A stretch of 64,000 bases of DNA, taken from Ixodes scapularis (taxonomy: Eukaryota; Arthropoda; Arachnida; Ixodida; Ixodidae). A program made the translations under genes and the position numbers. Below, piece by piece: positions 1 through 12,268 of the stretch. Numbering within the stretch: position 1 is the stretch's first letter; each line of letters begins with the position of its first letter. The notes below the pieces were generated by a model that had not been told where the DNA came from, ran no database searches, and saw nothing but the letters and a program-made list of their open reading frames with translations. The stretch spans positions 31,602,080 through 31,666,079 of the forward strand of contig NW_024609884.1 of assembly GCF_016920785.2 (NCBI RefSeq). Direction: 5' to 3'.

Positions 1-1440
1 TCAAACTGAGATTGATGAAAGAATATTTGCATCTCTATAGGTTTAATTTTAGATAACATTCGTTGTTCACTTGCCATCCCAAGGCATAGGAATTTCTGAG
101 GCCAGTCCATACATACAGTTAGATTAAAATTAGCTTATAAATGGACAAATGGAATCTGGGGAACAACCTTAATGAGTTTAGCTCGGTATTCGTTCAAGCA
201 TGGTGCAACAGTAGTGAAAGGCTTGGAGAAACTATTCGATTAGAAAATATTCAGCCAAAACCACCATTTGCTTCGAATTTGCTTCAAACTCAAAATACAC
301 TATTTGCACGTAATACTATCTTGCCTGTTTCTTCCATTTTTCTTACATGGTGAACAGGTGCTGTCAAAACAACCACATCGATGAAGTCCACGTAGTGTGG
401 CACCAGCAGTGGTCATGACACGAAAATAAAACAAGTTAGATTATACTTGATATGAAACCTTTGTAAATTATTTAATGTAAAGAGCAAATTTTACCATTTC
501 TAAAACTCCAATTAATCCGAAATTCTTTTTTTTTTTTTAATTTATAATTTTCATTAGGTGGCCAAGCAACACGGACAGAAATCTGATGTCACCTGCCCAC
601 GGTGACCCACGCTGGTGTCCATAAACCATTTGCCACGGTTGAGCAGTCAAATGCTCTCTTATTCTAGGCCCGCTACACACATGCACCCTGTCACACTCGC
701 CCACCACTCTTGCCCTTTGTTCCTACCTAAAACGAAAGACGATTCTGATGAAGTGAGAAATGCCCAATATTCAATCAACTCGAAGCACGGGATGGAAGTG
801 GAAGCAAGCACGTGGGAGCCAGGTCGCTCAGTCGCCGAGAGAGCCCAGTCTAGAAGATCAATCACGGAGATGTGCACTGGTGCCGGGGACACTGACTGTG
901 TGTCCAGATGTAACCGACACTTACAAACATGGCAACATACCCAGCTATCTCCAATTTTATTTTTTGTGTCATGACCCTTGTAGTTGTCAAGCTACACACT
1001 CAATACCAACCTGTGTAAGTAAATTGCCCTGTATATCTGGATTACAGAGCAGCAGATACCTACGCCTGAGGAGTGAATGACCAGAAAAAGTTAATAAGGT
1101 GTCTACCCACAGTGAAAGCCTAAAATTTTCAGGGAATTTGCAGAAAAAATTGCGAGCGTCAGGGAAAGTTATTAATGTCATCTTATCATTCATGTTGAGT
1201 TTTTAGACAATCTGGAAGCAATGTTTCAGTGTACTATCAGTAATCTGATCAATATTACAAGCACAAACCATGTGGTACTATTTAAGTTAACAAAAGGTCC
1301 CTATCTGTAATGTTACACTCGTATCATTAATAACAATGGTTTCAGACCTTTTTTCTATCTACATTAATCGGGGAATTTCATTAAAATAGTGGAGAACCTG
1401 GAAGTATCGGAAATATTCTAGACATAATTATGGTAGACAC
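1..1440. other. Gene-free left edge (UBA5 intron or downstream)
   Basis: I see no recognisable exon here. The next UBA5 exon, which should continue after the segment ending in MAINT, was looked for on the minus strand and not found, so it must lie left of the window or in sequence I could not recognise. Short open frames at 615-974 and 659-892 have no domain features and are probably chance. Confidence 0.5.
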
Positions 1441-1444
1441 ATGG

Positions 1445-2668
1445 AACAAACCCATATCTAGTAACATCTTCTGCTTCGGTAATATCAGGCGTTCCGCAAG
1501 GTTCCGTCCTTGGACCTCTCTTATTCTCGATTTTCATTAATGACATTACTCGTAGCATTCCTGTGAAATTATGCTTGTTTACCGATTACGCCATATTGTA
1601 CACTGAAGTCCGTAATGTAAATGACTAAGTTCAACTTAATACTTGCCTTCGCAAAATTCAGGCTTGGTGTTCGACCTGGCAAATGTCATTAAACCCCATA
1701 AAAAGTGTCTACATGCACATTACTCGCAAACGCAAACTTCTAACTTATCAATACGCATTGGAGAGTCATATCCTTTCAGAAGTCTCGTCCTATAAGTAAC
1801 TTGGAGTTCTAATTAGTAACGATTTACGTTGGAATACTCATGTTAACTACATAGTGCGTAAGGCACTGTCAAAACTATGGTACTTGCGTCGAAATTTCAA
1901 ACAAGCTAGCGTGGATATTGAACTGACCATTTATAAGACATTTATTCGCTCTATTCTCGAATATGCTGCGGTCATATGGGATCCCTACACTGCACAGAAT
2001 ATTTCCTTACTTGAAAATGTACAAAAAAGAGCATTTTGTTTTATTTTTAACAAATATGGTCGTCTTGACTCAGTCTCAGCCCTTCATGAGCAAGCAGGCT
2101 TGCCTACATTGCAACATAGATGTAAGGTGGACAGATTGAAGTTTATGTTCAGTCTAAGTTCCGGTCATGTAAACCTGAATCAATCTTAGCACATAACACC
2201 ACTTGGGGTCCCAAGATTTCCCTCCAGAAATCAAAATAGCAGAGCCTTCGCCGAGTTTAACCGCAAAATAGATGCTTTTAAGTACTAATTTTTTTTCGCG
2301 AACAGTCAATGAGTGGAACAAGTTACCCGAAGAAATTGTCCATAATTGCAGCTTGCCAGAATTTGCTAATTGCTTTAACAACTACCTGTAATTTTTTCCT
2401 TTGTTCAGTATGTATTATTTTTGTGAGCCGCGACTGTGTTATGTAGGGCGTATTCTTTCGTTTCCTGTGTACCTTTTTGTTCTATTGGCGTGGTTGACCT
2501 TTGTATTTATGCTTCAAGGTGTACTTACATGATAGCCCATTGTTCATTTTTAGGCACTGTCGGCTGTTGGACTGTTGTTTTCTGTATATTTGAAGTGTTT
2601 TTTCACTCCTACCATGTCTTCAAATTGGAGTATGTAGTATATATAAATAAATAAATAAATAAATAATA
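1445..2668 (+). mobile_element. 5'-truncated non-LTR retrotransposon (Jockey/CR1-like RT), decayed
   Basis: A reverse transcriptase begins around 1485 with the palm motif GVPQGSVLGPLLF and continues through a damaged active site reading FTDY where YADD is expected. A stop follows in the next segment. 1854-2189 encodes the RT C-terminal thumb-like region typical of these elements, with segments such as SILEYAAVIWDPY and NVQKRAFCFIFNKYGR. The element ends in an AAATA-type tail at 2641-2668. The endonuclease and N-terminal RT are absent, as in usual 5' truncation. It lies downstream of the last UBA5 exon seen and in the opposite orientation. Confidence 0.85.
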
Positions 2669-2762
2669 GTGAATACCAACGAGGCTCTCCTTTGCTAATT
2701 AAAATTTCATGTTACTCTAGTCGAAGTGAAGTCTGCATATTACAAGTGCTAACATTGCTTAC

Positions 2763-3866
2763 AGTGTTGATAGCCATGCGTGCTTCGAAGTTGTCGACGC
2801 AGCTGAGCACAAGGTCCACTGGCCCACCTTGCAAGTTGCCCGTTCTAGGTGTACCACATTGCATGGGAAAGATCAAGAGGATGCACCCCAAATGTTTACT
2901 GACATGCTTGCAGATGGCAACAATAACAAGCGTAACTACATCCATAAAAAAAGGAAGTGTTATGTGCACATATATACAGCTCGAAGTTAGTCTGCCTCAT
3001 AGGGTGACTTGTCTCTCAGCTGAAGATGAGCAATTTAGCCAGTGCAGTACAACCATTAGCCTGGGGTCCTTCCAATCCCCCCACTACATCCATTCTAATA
3101 CTGAGAGTCTGCTTTTCAATAGAATGTCCCACCCCAAAAAATTAACAGGGCATTTTTCACCGCAAAAATAAACTATGCATTGCCGAACGCTCATTCACCG
3201 CCGAAATGCAGCACTAACAGTCTAAACTGGACATCAAAGTTTCAGAACCACTATCTTATTCAAAAGAGTGATTTTCTGAAAATTTCAATGGGAAAATGGG
3301 GATTGTTTGTGGTAACTGCTGTCATTCAGCTTCATGTATTCAAGGCAGGCACGTAGCCAGGATTTTGTTTCGGGGGGCCCGACCATGACAAAATGCGGTA
3401 GGAGGGGGAGGGGGGAGAGGAGGCCCCAGCAAAATGGAAGATTTCGAAAAGGGGGGGGGGGAACGAACCCCATGTCCCCATTGGCTACGTGCCTGATTCA
3501 AGAGGTCCATCGGTCGCCGTTTTCCTATTAAACATTTCAGAAAATCACTTATTACCTTTGAATAAGATAACGGTTCATTCTGAAACTCGGCGTCTAGTTC
3601 AGACTGCTAGCGCTCATATGGGCAGAGAATGAGCGTTCAGCAATGCAAAATTTATTTTTGCAATAAAAAAAATTTTTAAAAAATTCTTTGGGAGAACATT
3701 TTGCTGCTGGCATGAAAAACATTATCTAACACATGACAGATGTGTCATCTTGTCACCAGCTCCACTATAGACCGTCGTAAATCAAGAAGGTAGGGCGAGG
3801 GAAAGACGGGCCGGGGAGGAGGAAGCAGACGGAACGCTAAAGAGAGAAGGTTTCGCCCCGCCCGCG

Positions 3867-3897
<31 letters not shown>

Positions 3898-6800
3898 TCT
3901 TCTCCAGCATTTCGTCTGCTTCCTCCTCCCCAGCCCGATTTGCCCTTGCCCTACCTTCTTGAATATCAATGGACTATAAATGATCTCATTTCCAAATGTA
4001 TAAAGATTAAAACAATTTATCACTTACCTAATGGTATCCATAAAGTGCTGGAAATTTTCCACAGTAGTAATGTTGTAGTTGTATGTCTCGAAGGTGACGT
4101 CCGGATTAATAAACCTTAGCAAGGCAAATGGAAGCAGATTGTTAAAGCAAAAATGAGACTAGAACTTGTTACATCTCTTTGTCCCACCTCACACCAGGTA
4201 ATCGAAGGACTACATGCAATAGTGGTACAAGTAGAGGCATCAAAGATAAGAGTAGCTGAAAATTTTCCAAATGTTAAAATAAGGTGAATTAGAGATACTG
4301 CTGCAGACGCCAGCACATGCAGCATGTATAACTACACTCGCAGCATGCTCCTTGGTGCTGGGAAAACTTAGCGAAAAATATATTGTTCTCTAGTAACCAA
4401 GTATACAAAAAAAAAAATAGTGAGAAGCTTGGTGAACCACATAATGAATGGCACAGAAGTCTAAATAATGCAGCTCTCAAATGTTTGAGACTCGAAAAAT
4501 TATGCATCTACACTCTATCTTGCTAGCTGTGCGAGGCGAGAGAAAGACGAAAGCCCCTTTTGTACGTTTTGAGTGACAGAATACTGGTGGGCAGAAAAGC
4601 AAAGTCCAGGGTACATTAAAAGAGGGGAAATCCTTGTTCCCCCTTTCTCCAACTGCTTGCATTATGCTCTCGCTCCTGTACCTTTCTTATTGCTGTGCAC
4701 AACTAGCGAGGTAGAGTATACACGTTTGCAAGTCCGGTCTCAGAGCGCCGCCATCTTCCTCAGTGGGGTGCGCTCTCGGGAGCGGCCATAATCCGATTAC
4801 GACGCCTTAGCAAGGCTTCGTAATCGGATTATGACTGGTCCAAGCGCACCCCAGACAGGCAAGATGGCAGCGCCCTGAAGCCGGACTTGCAAACGTGTAT
4901 AGGGAGTGAGCCTTAGTGAACTATAAATGCTGTGCATACTCCAGAGTCTTTGCAGCTGCTTCCACCTTGCTCATGCCTGCTTGGTGAGGCTGGAAGAATA
5001 GCCGATTCATGTTCGCAAGTTCTACCTTGTCGTAGTCAAACAAGATCAGCTGCAACATGAGGGCAAGAAGAGAAGAGCAGTTATTTTTGGGATGGATGAC
5101 CTGGACAGTGGAGCAGCCACTTTGCTTCGTAGCATGCTACTCAAAATGCCCAATTGGATTCCACCTGCGAGGTGGCATACCTTTCCAATTCCGCACCTCG
5201 TGAGCATTTCGGCAGTGACACTGCCTACGCCACCAACTCCCACAACAGCTATGGTGTATGTTCTGATAGCCTGCAGTGAAAACATTGTTTGCAAACTGCA
5301 GAAAGATGATTTTCCATTCACAGGATTCACTTCACACTATGTAGCAGTATTGCTAATGCTTTATTCGGTTTCTAAAACCCGGGTGACAGTGAAAAGCCCA
5401 TGCCATAGAGGCTCACTGCATAGAGTTATTATAATGTACGCTAGAGGTTCAAGTGGCGCTAGTGTGCTGACGCAAATTGAAGCAGACAGCAACCAGTCGA
5501 AAATTGACTTCCGGTAATGCATTTCTATGGGAAAAAGTGAGTGCATTTTCTCTCTGCGCTCGATCATAAGAGCAAATATCCCGAATAATTCGTACGTACT
5601 AGGTAGCTTGGAACATTTCTCAGTCAAGCCGACGAAATAATTGGTCAGTTACGGTGTTTTTCTTTCAAATTCATCGCATTAAAGACTGTGCTAAAACAGC
5701 TTCGTACGTGTATTTATGTGCACTGTCGGACACTGTTAGCGCGAACACGACGTCGGCGCTTTTCAGCGTGGGGGATATACGTGCCAAACGAACGAAGAAC
5801 ATCTGGAAATTAAGAAAGACGGCAAGAACTACGCAGTAACACCGCATCAGTAACTACACGTGCATATACGATCAAAATTAATTGAAGGCCACGTAATCAA
5901 TTCCTATTTTAAATAAGTAAGTACCGTTTTATTCTTTCTGCTCTGAGCGAAGTTGCTTGTTCTGCGTTCAAAATATCACTCGCACGCTCGAAATCTTTGA
6001 GAACAAGTGCCCGATAAAAGCTGCCTGGCAGAGAAAGCAATACGAAGAGACAACTTTTATAGCTCACGGACTTTATTATCTACGTTTTGAATGTTTTTAT
6101 CCGCTCATGCACGACGGGGTCATTTTTATATAGTGACAGGACTGGCATGTTATCAATATATAAGCGTCACCGGATTGCTGGCGAGCCTTGAACACACTCT
6201 ACATTCCTTTCGATTGTAATTTTGCTTTGAATCGTCGCTTGTTTTTACACACCTGCTGCGGAACACACGTTTGGGACTGAAATGTAGCGAAGTTAAACAT
6301 CGGTCACCGATGAAGAAAAATGCGCTAACTAAAGGAATTACACTTTTACAGTGTTAATCAAGGTACATACTATTCGGTACGACCCAAATAACCAAAGTGT
6401 TCCGTGTTATTTTCCGGCGAAGAGACAAAATGCACGCGTGCTTTCCCATAGGAATACACAGGAAGACTGGAAAAGTAGACTGGTTGCTGTCTGCTTCAAT
6501 TTGCGTCACGGAAGTCGCATAGACACTAGCGCCAGTTGAACCTCTAGCGTACATTATAATAACTCTATGGCTCACTGTACCCGCAGCTTAAAAAAGGTTA
6601 TTTTACAAGTTAAGCTGGAAGCTTACCTCATAATTTTCTACAATTCCCATGCGCTTTAAAGCCATCAAGCGGCTGCAAAAAAAAAAAAAGAATTGTTAGT
6701 TTTTTTAATACGAGTTCTGCTTGGAGTTTAGCGTTCTGTCAACACCGTACTGACACTCGATCTGCTGCATCTTCGGAGGTCTTGGGTGGGTTTTATGTCG

Positions 6801-7196
6801 TAGGCATAACGTCACGCGAAATGAATCAACGTCAATTATGATACGCGCCAAATGACTCAGTGCGCTCATTTTTTACCTTAATAATCGGATTAATCACTTT
6901 AAGTCAGAAATGCCGACAAGAGGTTTGCACCATATGTCATCACGGAAACCTCATAAACTCTTACTGTCCTCTATACAAACATCACATGTGTGATTTGTAA
7001 GTGACACCTAAAAGTAAACACGTAGTGCGGCACACTGACAAAACCCCGGCACGCACCTGTAGGGGTTTGAATCCACCACTTCGGAGCTCATTTGGGAAAT
7101 CTTCCCACGCGGATTGGACCCTTCCGCCCATTTTAGCCGGGCGATTTCGGCTTCCAGTTCTCGTACGCGATCTTCTAGGCTATGCGCGAGTGCCAT
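2763..7196 (-). CDS. UBA5: UBA5, ubiquitin-like modifier-activating enzyme 5 (5' part, six exons)
   Basis: This is the E1 enzyme that adenylates UFM1 and passes it to UFC1 (ufmylation, linked to ER stress and ribosome quality control). Coding exons, minus strand: 7196-7057 (start ATG 7196), 6672-6627, 5270-5181, 5049-4940, 4114-4028 and 2844-2763. They total 555 nt (185 codons), and every junction is GT-AG with matching phase. Visible hallmarks are an N-terminal coiled-coil-like segment (MALAHSLEDRVRELEAEIAR), SSEVVDSNPYSRLMALKRMG, the nucleotide-binding glycine loop VGVGGVGSVTAEML, the metal/ATP region DYDKVELANMNRLFFQPHQ, INPDV, YNYNITTVENFQHFMD and LSCVDNFEARMAINT. All are diagnostic of UBA5. 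The catalytic-cysteine half and the UFM1/UFC1-binding C-terminus lie beyond the left edge. Two CACGTG boxes (7327-7332, 7344-7349) sit about 130-150 bp upstream of the ATG. Confidence 0.95.
3160..3670. repeat. Foldback/MITE family C, copy 1 (in UBA5 intron)
   Basis: The left arm (about 3160-3300) and right arm (about 3525-3670) are imperfect inverted repeats; for example, a segment with ATGCATTGCCGAACGCTCATTC is matched on the other arm by GAATGAGCGTTCAGCAATGC. A second, independent copy with the same layout is at 22940-23330. The centre of this copy is interrupted by a smaller element (3345-3495). Confidence 0.8.
3345..3495. mobile_element. Short MITE nested in foldback family C
   Basis: The 14-bp terminal inverted repeats CAGGCACGTAGCCA and TGGCTACGTGCCTG begin at 3346 and end at 3495. 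The sequence ATTCAAG occurs immediately outside on both sides (3338-3344 and 3496-3502), consistent with a 7-8 bp target duplication as made by hAT-type transposases. The interior is G-rich and non-coding. Confidence 0.75.
3765..3978. repeat. Palindromic MITE family B, copy 1
   Basis: The left arm around 3765-3845 is inverted in 3895-3978; both contain TCAAGAAGGTAGGGC and GAGGAGGAAGCAGAC or their complements. The arms are joined by a run of about 30 C. TA at the outer edges fits a TA target. A second copy lies at 62847-63020. Confidence 0.8.
4717..4901. repeat. Palindromic MITE with 21-bp perfect terminal repeats
   Basis: The ends are exact complements (TATACACGTTTGCAAGTCCG at 4717 and its complement ending at 4901). 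A second internal palindrome, TAATCCGATTACGA with its complement, is centred near 4805. The TA ends suggest a mariner-type TA target. It sits in the UBA5 intron between exons 4940-5049 and 4028-4114. Confidence 0.8.
5419..6569. repeat. 1.15-kb foldback element filling a UBA5 intron
   Basis: Arms of about 150 bp (5419-5565 and 6418-6569) are inverted. Both carry GAGTTATTATAATGTACGC, CTAGAGGTTCAA and TTGAAGCAGACAGCAACCAG or the complement. The interior (5566-6417) has no recognisable coding sequence. The element takes up most of the intron 5271-6626. Confidence 0.8.
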
Positions 7197-7796
7197 TGCA
7201 AAAACTGTTACGCCTGCTACGAAAGCTCCAAGACAGCAGCGATGATCAAACGCAACTTTTGACACGGCCACCGGAGAGATTCCGACCGAAAGACGGAAAC
7301 AAAGTACACGTACACGCGTCAACCAACACGTGACCACGTCGATCACGTGACCAAACTGACTCTAAAATCCAATGGATAATGAGCAGTTTTCTTCAATGGG
7401 AGGTGCGGCCAGAGTTGGTTAGAGCGTGCATGAGACGGAAAATGGGCTTGACACGCTCTTTTGGCCAACCAGAAGCCTCAAAGAATTCCCTACCGGTTGC
7501 TACCCGGTAGTAGCAAGAAACTGTTGTAATCATAGCTTAGGTATATGTTGGTATATGGTTTTATTAAGCGCATAAGAGTGAAATATAGCAACCCTTTGTG
7601 GGTGAAAATAGGGTGCACGTGATGTTTCGATCATGGCCGCTTGGCCAGCTCCGGCCGATTAGCAGCTGGCAGCTGTCGAAATATTGTCGTCTGCTAGTTC
7701 CACATCTTTATTCACCTACGAACACAAACCATGTCCTTAGAAGCTCACTGGAAACAAATAATTGTTTTTGAGGTATTTATATTAGTTATGAAGCGT
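7197..7796. promoter_or_regulatory. UBA5 upstream region
   Basis: Two CACGTG E-boxes lie 130-155 bp upstream of the UBA5 ATG; such boxes are common in promoters of stress and lysosome/ER genes. No TATA box is evident. From 7400 to 7796 I see no gene. The promoter assignment is inferred from position. Confidence 0.4.
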
Positions 7797-7838
7797 GTTA
7801 GGGTGCCTCTATCTGCCGGCCGAAGGAGGCACCCTAAC
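7797..7838. repeat. Short perfect hairpin
   Basis: GTTAGGGTGCCTC (7797-7809) is followed by its exact complement GAGGCACCCTAAC (7826-7838) with a 16-nt loop. It abuts the MITE at 7843. Confidence 0.7.
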
Positions 7839-7842
7839 CGCT

Positions 7843-8027
7843 CATTCACACTGGAAGCGGATTCGCGTTCGCAAAGCGGTTGCGAACGCGGTTGTATAAA
7901 GATCCAGTGCAATTGCACGCTCAATCGATGACATCAAGTGCGCGTGACATTGTACTGCATCTTTATACAACCGCGTTCGCAACCGGCAACCGCTTTGCGA
8001 ACGCGGATCCGCTTCCAGTGTGAATGA
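7843..8027. repeat. Palindromic MITE, TCACACT-type ends
   Basis: The terminal inverted repeats start TCATTCACACTGGAAGCGGA and end in the complement at 8027. The arms also share CGTTCGCAAAGCGGTTGC and CGCGGTTGTATAAAGAT. The interior is short and non-coding. Confidence 0.8.
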
Positions 8028-8039
8028 CCGGTAATAACT

Positions 8040-8950
8040 GTCGTGTTTCCGATCAGGAATTCAGGAGCTCGAAGGTTAAAACAAGCTTTTACTCAGCAGC
8101 ATCGCAGATCGTTCGCCCTGGTTTGATCTCCCGCGCGTGAGTGTCCCCCGGGCCCCGCGTGCCTCGTGTTGCCGATGGCCCCGCCCCATTCAGAGCCGTA
8201 TATTGGGAGAGTTTGGCCAATGGGTGTGGCAAGGCGCCGGAGAGGAGAAAAGTAAATGAAAGGGAGGAGAGCGCCGAAGGAGCGAGAGAGAAAGAAGGGA
8301 GCAGAGAGGAGACGACCGCCATTTTTAAGCAACGCCGTCGGAGAGGAGCACTGCTGAGGTTATGCGTCGTCTGCTACGGGCCAACTTCTTTTTCGCCTGA
8401 ATAAAAGTTTGTGGCCATACGCCAAAAAATCTTCATTTATTAGCTTTTTAACCCACCGAGGAATAACAGAATGTCATTTTCTTGCCAGAGTTGGAAAATA
8501 AACTCCTATTATTATTTAGATGCCAACCCCACGCATCCAGCCGGGAGAATGATCAAAGATGGCGGCCCTCTCCACTCAGGTGGGATCAGCCGGGAGTCCA
8601 CGCGCATGCGCTCATGCCTCTCGCTCTACGCCGCGTGCTGATTGGCTCACTTGGGAGGAGAGCGTTACGGCGGCGAGTTCATAGACTGACCAAAATCTCG
8701 CCATATACGGCTTGGCGCCATCTGTGAAGATAACGATACACGACACAATCGAACCGCTACCTACACCGTCTTCCAAGCAGCGGCCGTTCCCGATGCATGG
8801 TGGAGGCTACGCGGTAACAACAAGCCGCTGTAGTCACTGTAGTGTGACCGCTCGGACTGCAGATTCCCCGCCGTCAGCGCTTGGCGTACGAACAATGTCG
8901 ATCGTTCCGCTAGTGCGCTAGTCGCACTCTTCCACCATGATTCTGGAGGT
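8040..8950. other. GC-rich region with no recognised gene
   Basis: 8090-8420 is GC-rich with a purine-rich tract and an AATAAA at about 8400, which could be part of an LTR or an old promoter/UTR. 8520-8930 is also CpG-rich. No conserved protein is recognisable in any frame. Confidence 0.35.
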
Positions 8951-8954
8951 ATAA

Positions 8955-9080
8955 CTCACTGTTCATTATCACTAACATAATCACCCTCTCTAGACGGGCC
9001 TCACAGGCATTATTGTAAGGGCTACACGCCTTTCTGTGGCGCCTGCGCTCACGAGGGCAAATAAATACCAATACCAACCG
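8955..9080 (+). mobile_element. Possible 3' end fragment of a non-LTR retrotransposon
   Basis: A short segment with the look of a non-LTR 3' UTR (CTCACGAGGGCAAATAAATA) ends in an A-rich, AATACCAATACC-like tail. The basis is resemblance only; no RT sequence is attached. Confidence 0.35.
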
Positions 9081-9949
9081 TGATTGAAACATCGCGTGCA
9101 CCATATTTTCAGTCAGCGAAACTTACTCCGGCGCACTTATTAAGTTTGTTTCTCGCGACCACCGCCAGGGTATTATTTCCGGCTTCTAGTTGGCCACATT
9201 CGAATTTGTGAAGACACCCTGAAACATGCCCAGCCCGCTTTCGGCCAATGGTGCCTCCTGATTTGTCTCCTATACTTCCCAATGTATGGCCAAACTCTGC
9301 ATATACGGCTCTGTGAATGGCCAAATCTGAGTTTTCGCAGTTCTTCGGTGCACCCAAAGTACCTAAATGCTGCAAATTCAGAGTTAAATTGTTGTTATAT
9401 ATTTAGACAGAGTAACCAGGTAGAGACCGGGCGAGATTAATTTTTCATAGTTTTGGGCGATATTTTTACACGCTGTAGATGGGATATTTTGCCAGTGCAG
9501 TAGGACTGCTAGAGATCAGTGGTTTGTTTGTTCAATTATGTGTAGATGGTGCAAGCTATTACTAAAGTAATGTTGGCTATTACCTAAATAAAACTAGCAA
9601 TGTAGGTTGTTCTCCACTTGCCCTGCAGCAAAAAATTCAAAAATATTGATAACTGGTTGTAACTTGACGGTTTTCGTCTGACCAAACTGACTGAGCCCCC
9701 CCCAGATAACGCTTTGTCAAAACTAATCATGTACGAGTGCTTTTTGGTGGTATAATGAGAGGACGAAACCAAACAATAATTGTCAGTTTCCGGCCTGTAC
9801 GATTATTTTAGAAACAAGGAAGATATACATCACACTCGAAAAAAGCAACACACACTAAATCACCAAACAATTAATTTTTTTAATAGTTAGATGTTGATAT
9901 GCCAAACGAGGAAACAACATAAAAATTTTAGGAGTAAACTTTGGTTACA
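9081..9949. other. No recognised feature
   Basis: The minus-strand frame at 9109-9375 has no recognisable domain. The rest is AT-rich sequence without visible structure. Confidence 0.4.
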
Positions 9950-11818
9950 CGCCAAAGAACACCACAAGATTGGAAGGCGGCGATTGTGATTCCTGTTTTT
10001 AAATCGGGAAATAACAAACTTGTTTGAAATTGTAGGCCTATATCGTTTACTTCATTTTGCTCTAAGCTTTTTGAGCATATTTTATATAGTGAAATGTTCA
10101 AATATCTTGATAACTGTAATTTCTTTACTCCATCCTAGCATGACTTTCGGAGTGGATATTCATGTCACACGCAATTAGCAGAGTTTCAACATCACCTATC
10201 AACAGCAATAGACAAAAATATACAAGTAGACAGTCTTTTTAGATTTTAACAAAGCATTTAACACGTACAGTACCTCATAACCTACTACAGATTAAACTAG
10301 CCTCTATAAACATTAATTGTAAGGTTCAAAATTGCATAAGAAATTATTTAAAAGACCGTAACAGTGTGTTGTCATAAATGGAAGTAAATCCTCACCCGTC
10401 CCTGTGACTTCAGTGGCCCCCCAGGGCAGCTTTCTTGAACCGTTATTGTTTCTAATTTATGTCAATGACATTGTAGAAAATATTCAGTCAAATATAAACC
10501 TTTTTGCAGATGATTGCGTTAATTACCGGGAAATAAATTCAACAAGAGACACTGAGATGCTACAGAGCGATCTCGATAAGGTAGCATACTGGTGTAACCA
10601 AAAACCAATGGAACATGAGCCTAATATTGGGTAATGTAACCCCGTTAATTTTACAAGAAATGTCTCTAAATTTCCTATAACTTATAGTGTCAAAAACCAG
10701 ACAATCAGTAATATCTCTGAATTTAAGTATCTTGGTGTTTATTTTCACCACGGTGGAAGAAATACATTTAGGTGACGACTCTCTGTCCAACACGGCGACC
10801 ACATTATGTTTGTCACACCGAGTGCGTTTCACTCGCACGAGGATAGATGGCGCCTAAGTACAGAGGGGCTTGTGAAGGCTTGTATAGGGGGCTTGTGAAG
10901 GAAATTATGCTTTCTTTACTCGGTTCCTGTGTACTGTGTGGTGAAATGATGAATTGGTGTTGGCGCATTGGCACTGAAAGCCTTTTCCCCCGTGAGATTG
11001 CTGTTTTTTAAACGACAAAATTCCGATGTTGACTACGTGACAAAAATACTCGTATAAATATAAAACTTCCCAACAAAATCCACTGGGCTTTCAATAATTT
11101 AGAGTACTTTAAAATAATTCCGTTAAACAGCTGGGTCGTGCTTGAATGTTTTGTCCGACAGCACGTTTCGTAACAGTTCTGTAAATTGTTTACACCCATT
11201 GCGTGGCTTTATAGGAGGTCGGGAGATTCCCCCCCTGCTCCTGCCTTCTTATTGAAAAAAAAGTTCTAATAATGTTACATAGCGGGGTCTAAATAATTCG
11301 TTACACGCGCAGAAAGGTATTAGCATTACATATGGTTTATACATACAATGTGAACTGGTTCTGTGGTACATACAAGTTATGTGAGTAGAAAACATTTTTT
11401 ATTTATGGTGACATAGTGACTGAAAAGATGACACAGTATGACGACATACTAACTGAAATGATGACACAGTGACTGAAAGTCAAACAGTAGTAGTGGTTAT
11501 AGAACATAAATCACCTTTCATCTAAACACTCACAATATATGGTGTCACCCGGTCTTACAGGTAAAAAAAAAATACCTGACAAATATTTTTGCTTTAAAAT
11601 GTACAACAAAAGCTGAATTCACTGCATACTACCAAAGAACGCCATTTCCTACATTCTGTTTCTCGCCCTCGCTCTTCAACTAAGACAAGCACTGCTTTGC
11701 TGATTTTTTCTTTTCTTGAGCTTGTTTGTTCATACTCATGGCAATATGCTTACAGTGCTGTCGCATTCACATACTGATGTAGTAGTGGAGCAACTGGGCA
11801 TTTGTTTCTTCTTTGTGT

Positions 11819-12268
11819 TCAGCTAGGGCATGGAAACATTATTGTGCATGTGTCAAGAACACTGTCGATTGTGTCCCAGTGGACAGTCTGGTGGCTATTA
11901 TTTTTTGCAAAGAACTGTTCCGCTTTCTTCAGTAGCTGGAAAAGGTTCCTGTTGCGGTGTATAAGCCCTCCTCTGTTCTTCACGTTTGTCAGTGCTGCTT
12001 CAGCACAAGTGCTCTTGTCGATGCTGAAAGCAGATCGGCATGCAGGGCAGCGTGTAACTTTTTTCCTTTTCACACTCAAAAACCCAGTTACATAATAGAG
12101 TATGTAGTCCACAGCCTTGGTTCCTTCAGCCTTTTTTGTCCAGATATCTTTGCATTCCCAGTCTTTGATAGAAATTAGACTGTCAGGCTTGGTCTTCGCT
12201 TGGTCAACAAGACGAGGAGACAACGGCCTTTCATCGCATGCTCTGATCAGGGGGACTATGTTCGACAA
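11819..12268 (-). pseudogene. P-type transposase C-terminal fragment
   Basis: The 149-aa open frame contains DYILYYVTGFLSVKRKKV followed by a cysteine pair (RCPACRSAF), then a leucine-rich tail. YYVTGFL followed by a CxxC is typical of the C-terminal region of THAP-associated P-type transposases. The catalytic core is absent. The fragment begins inside the foldback at 12252-12460, so its N-terminal residues are not native. Confidence 0.65.

Noticed and set aside
615..974. 119-codon plus-strand frame as a gene
   Set aside because: No recognisable motif, an overlapping antisense frame of similar quality, and position in a gene-free, repeat-rich stretch.
3745..4023. 92-codon minus frame with a polyglycine run
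   Set aside because: The run is the poly-C centre of a palindromic MITE; no coding signal.
7001..7333. Plus-strand 110-codon frame
   Set aside because: It is antisense to the first coding exon of UBA5, which has far stronger evidence.
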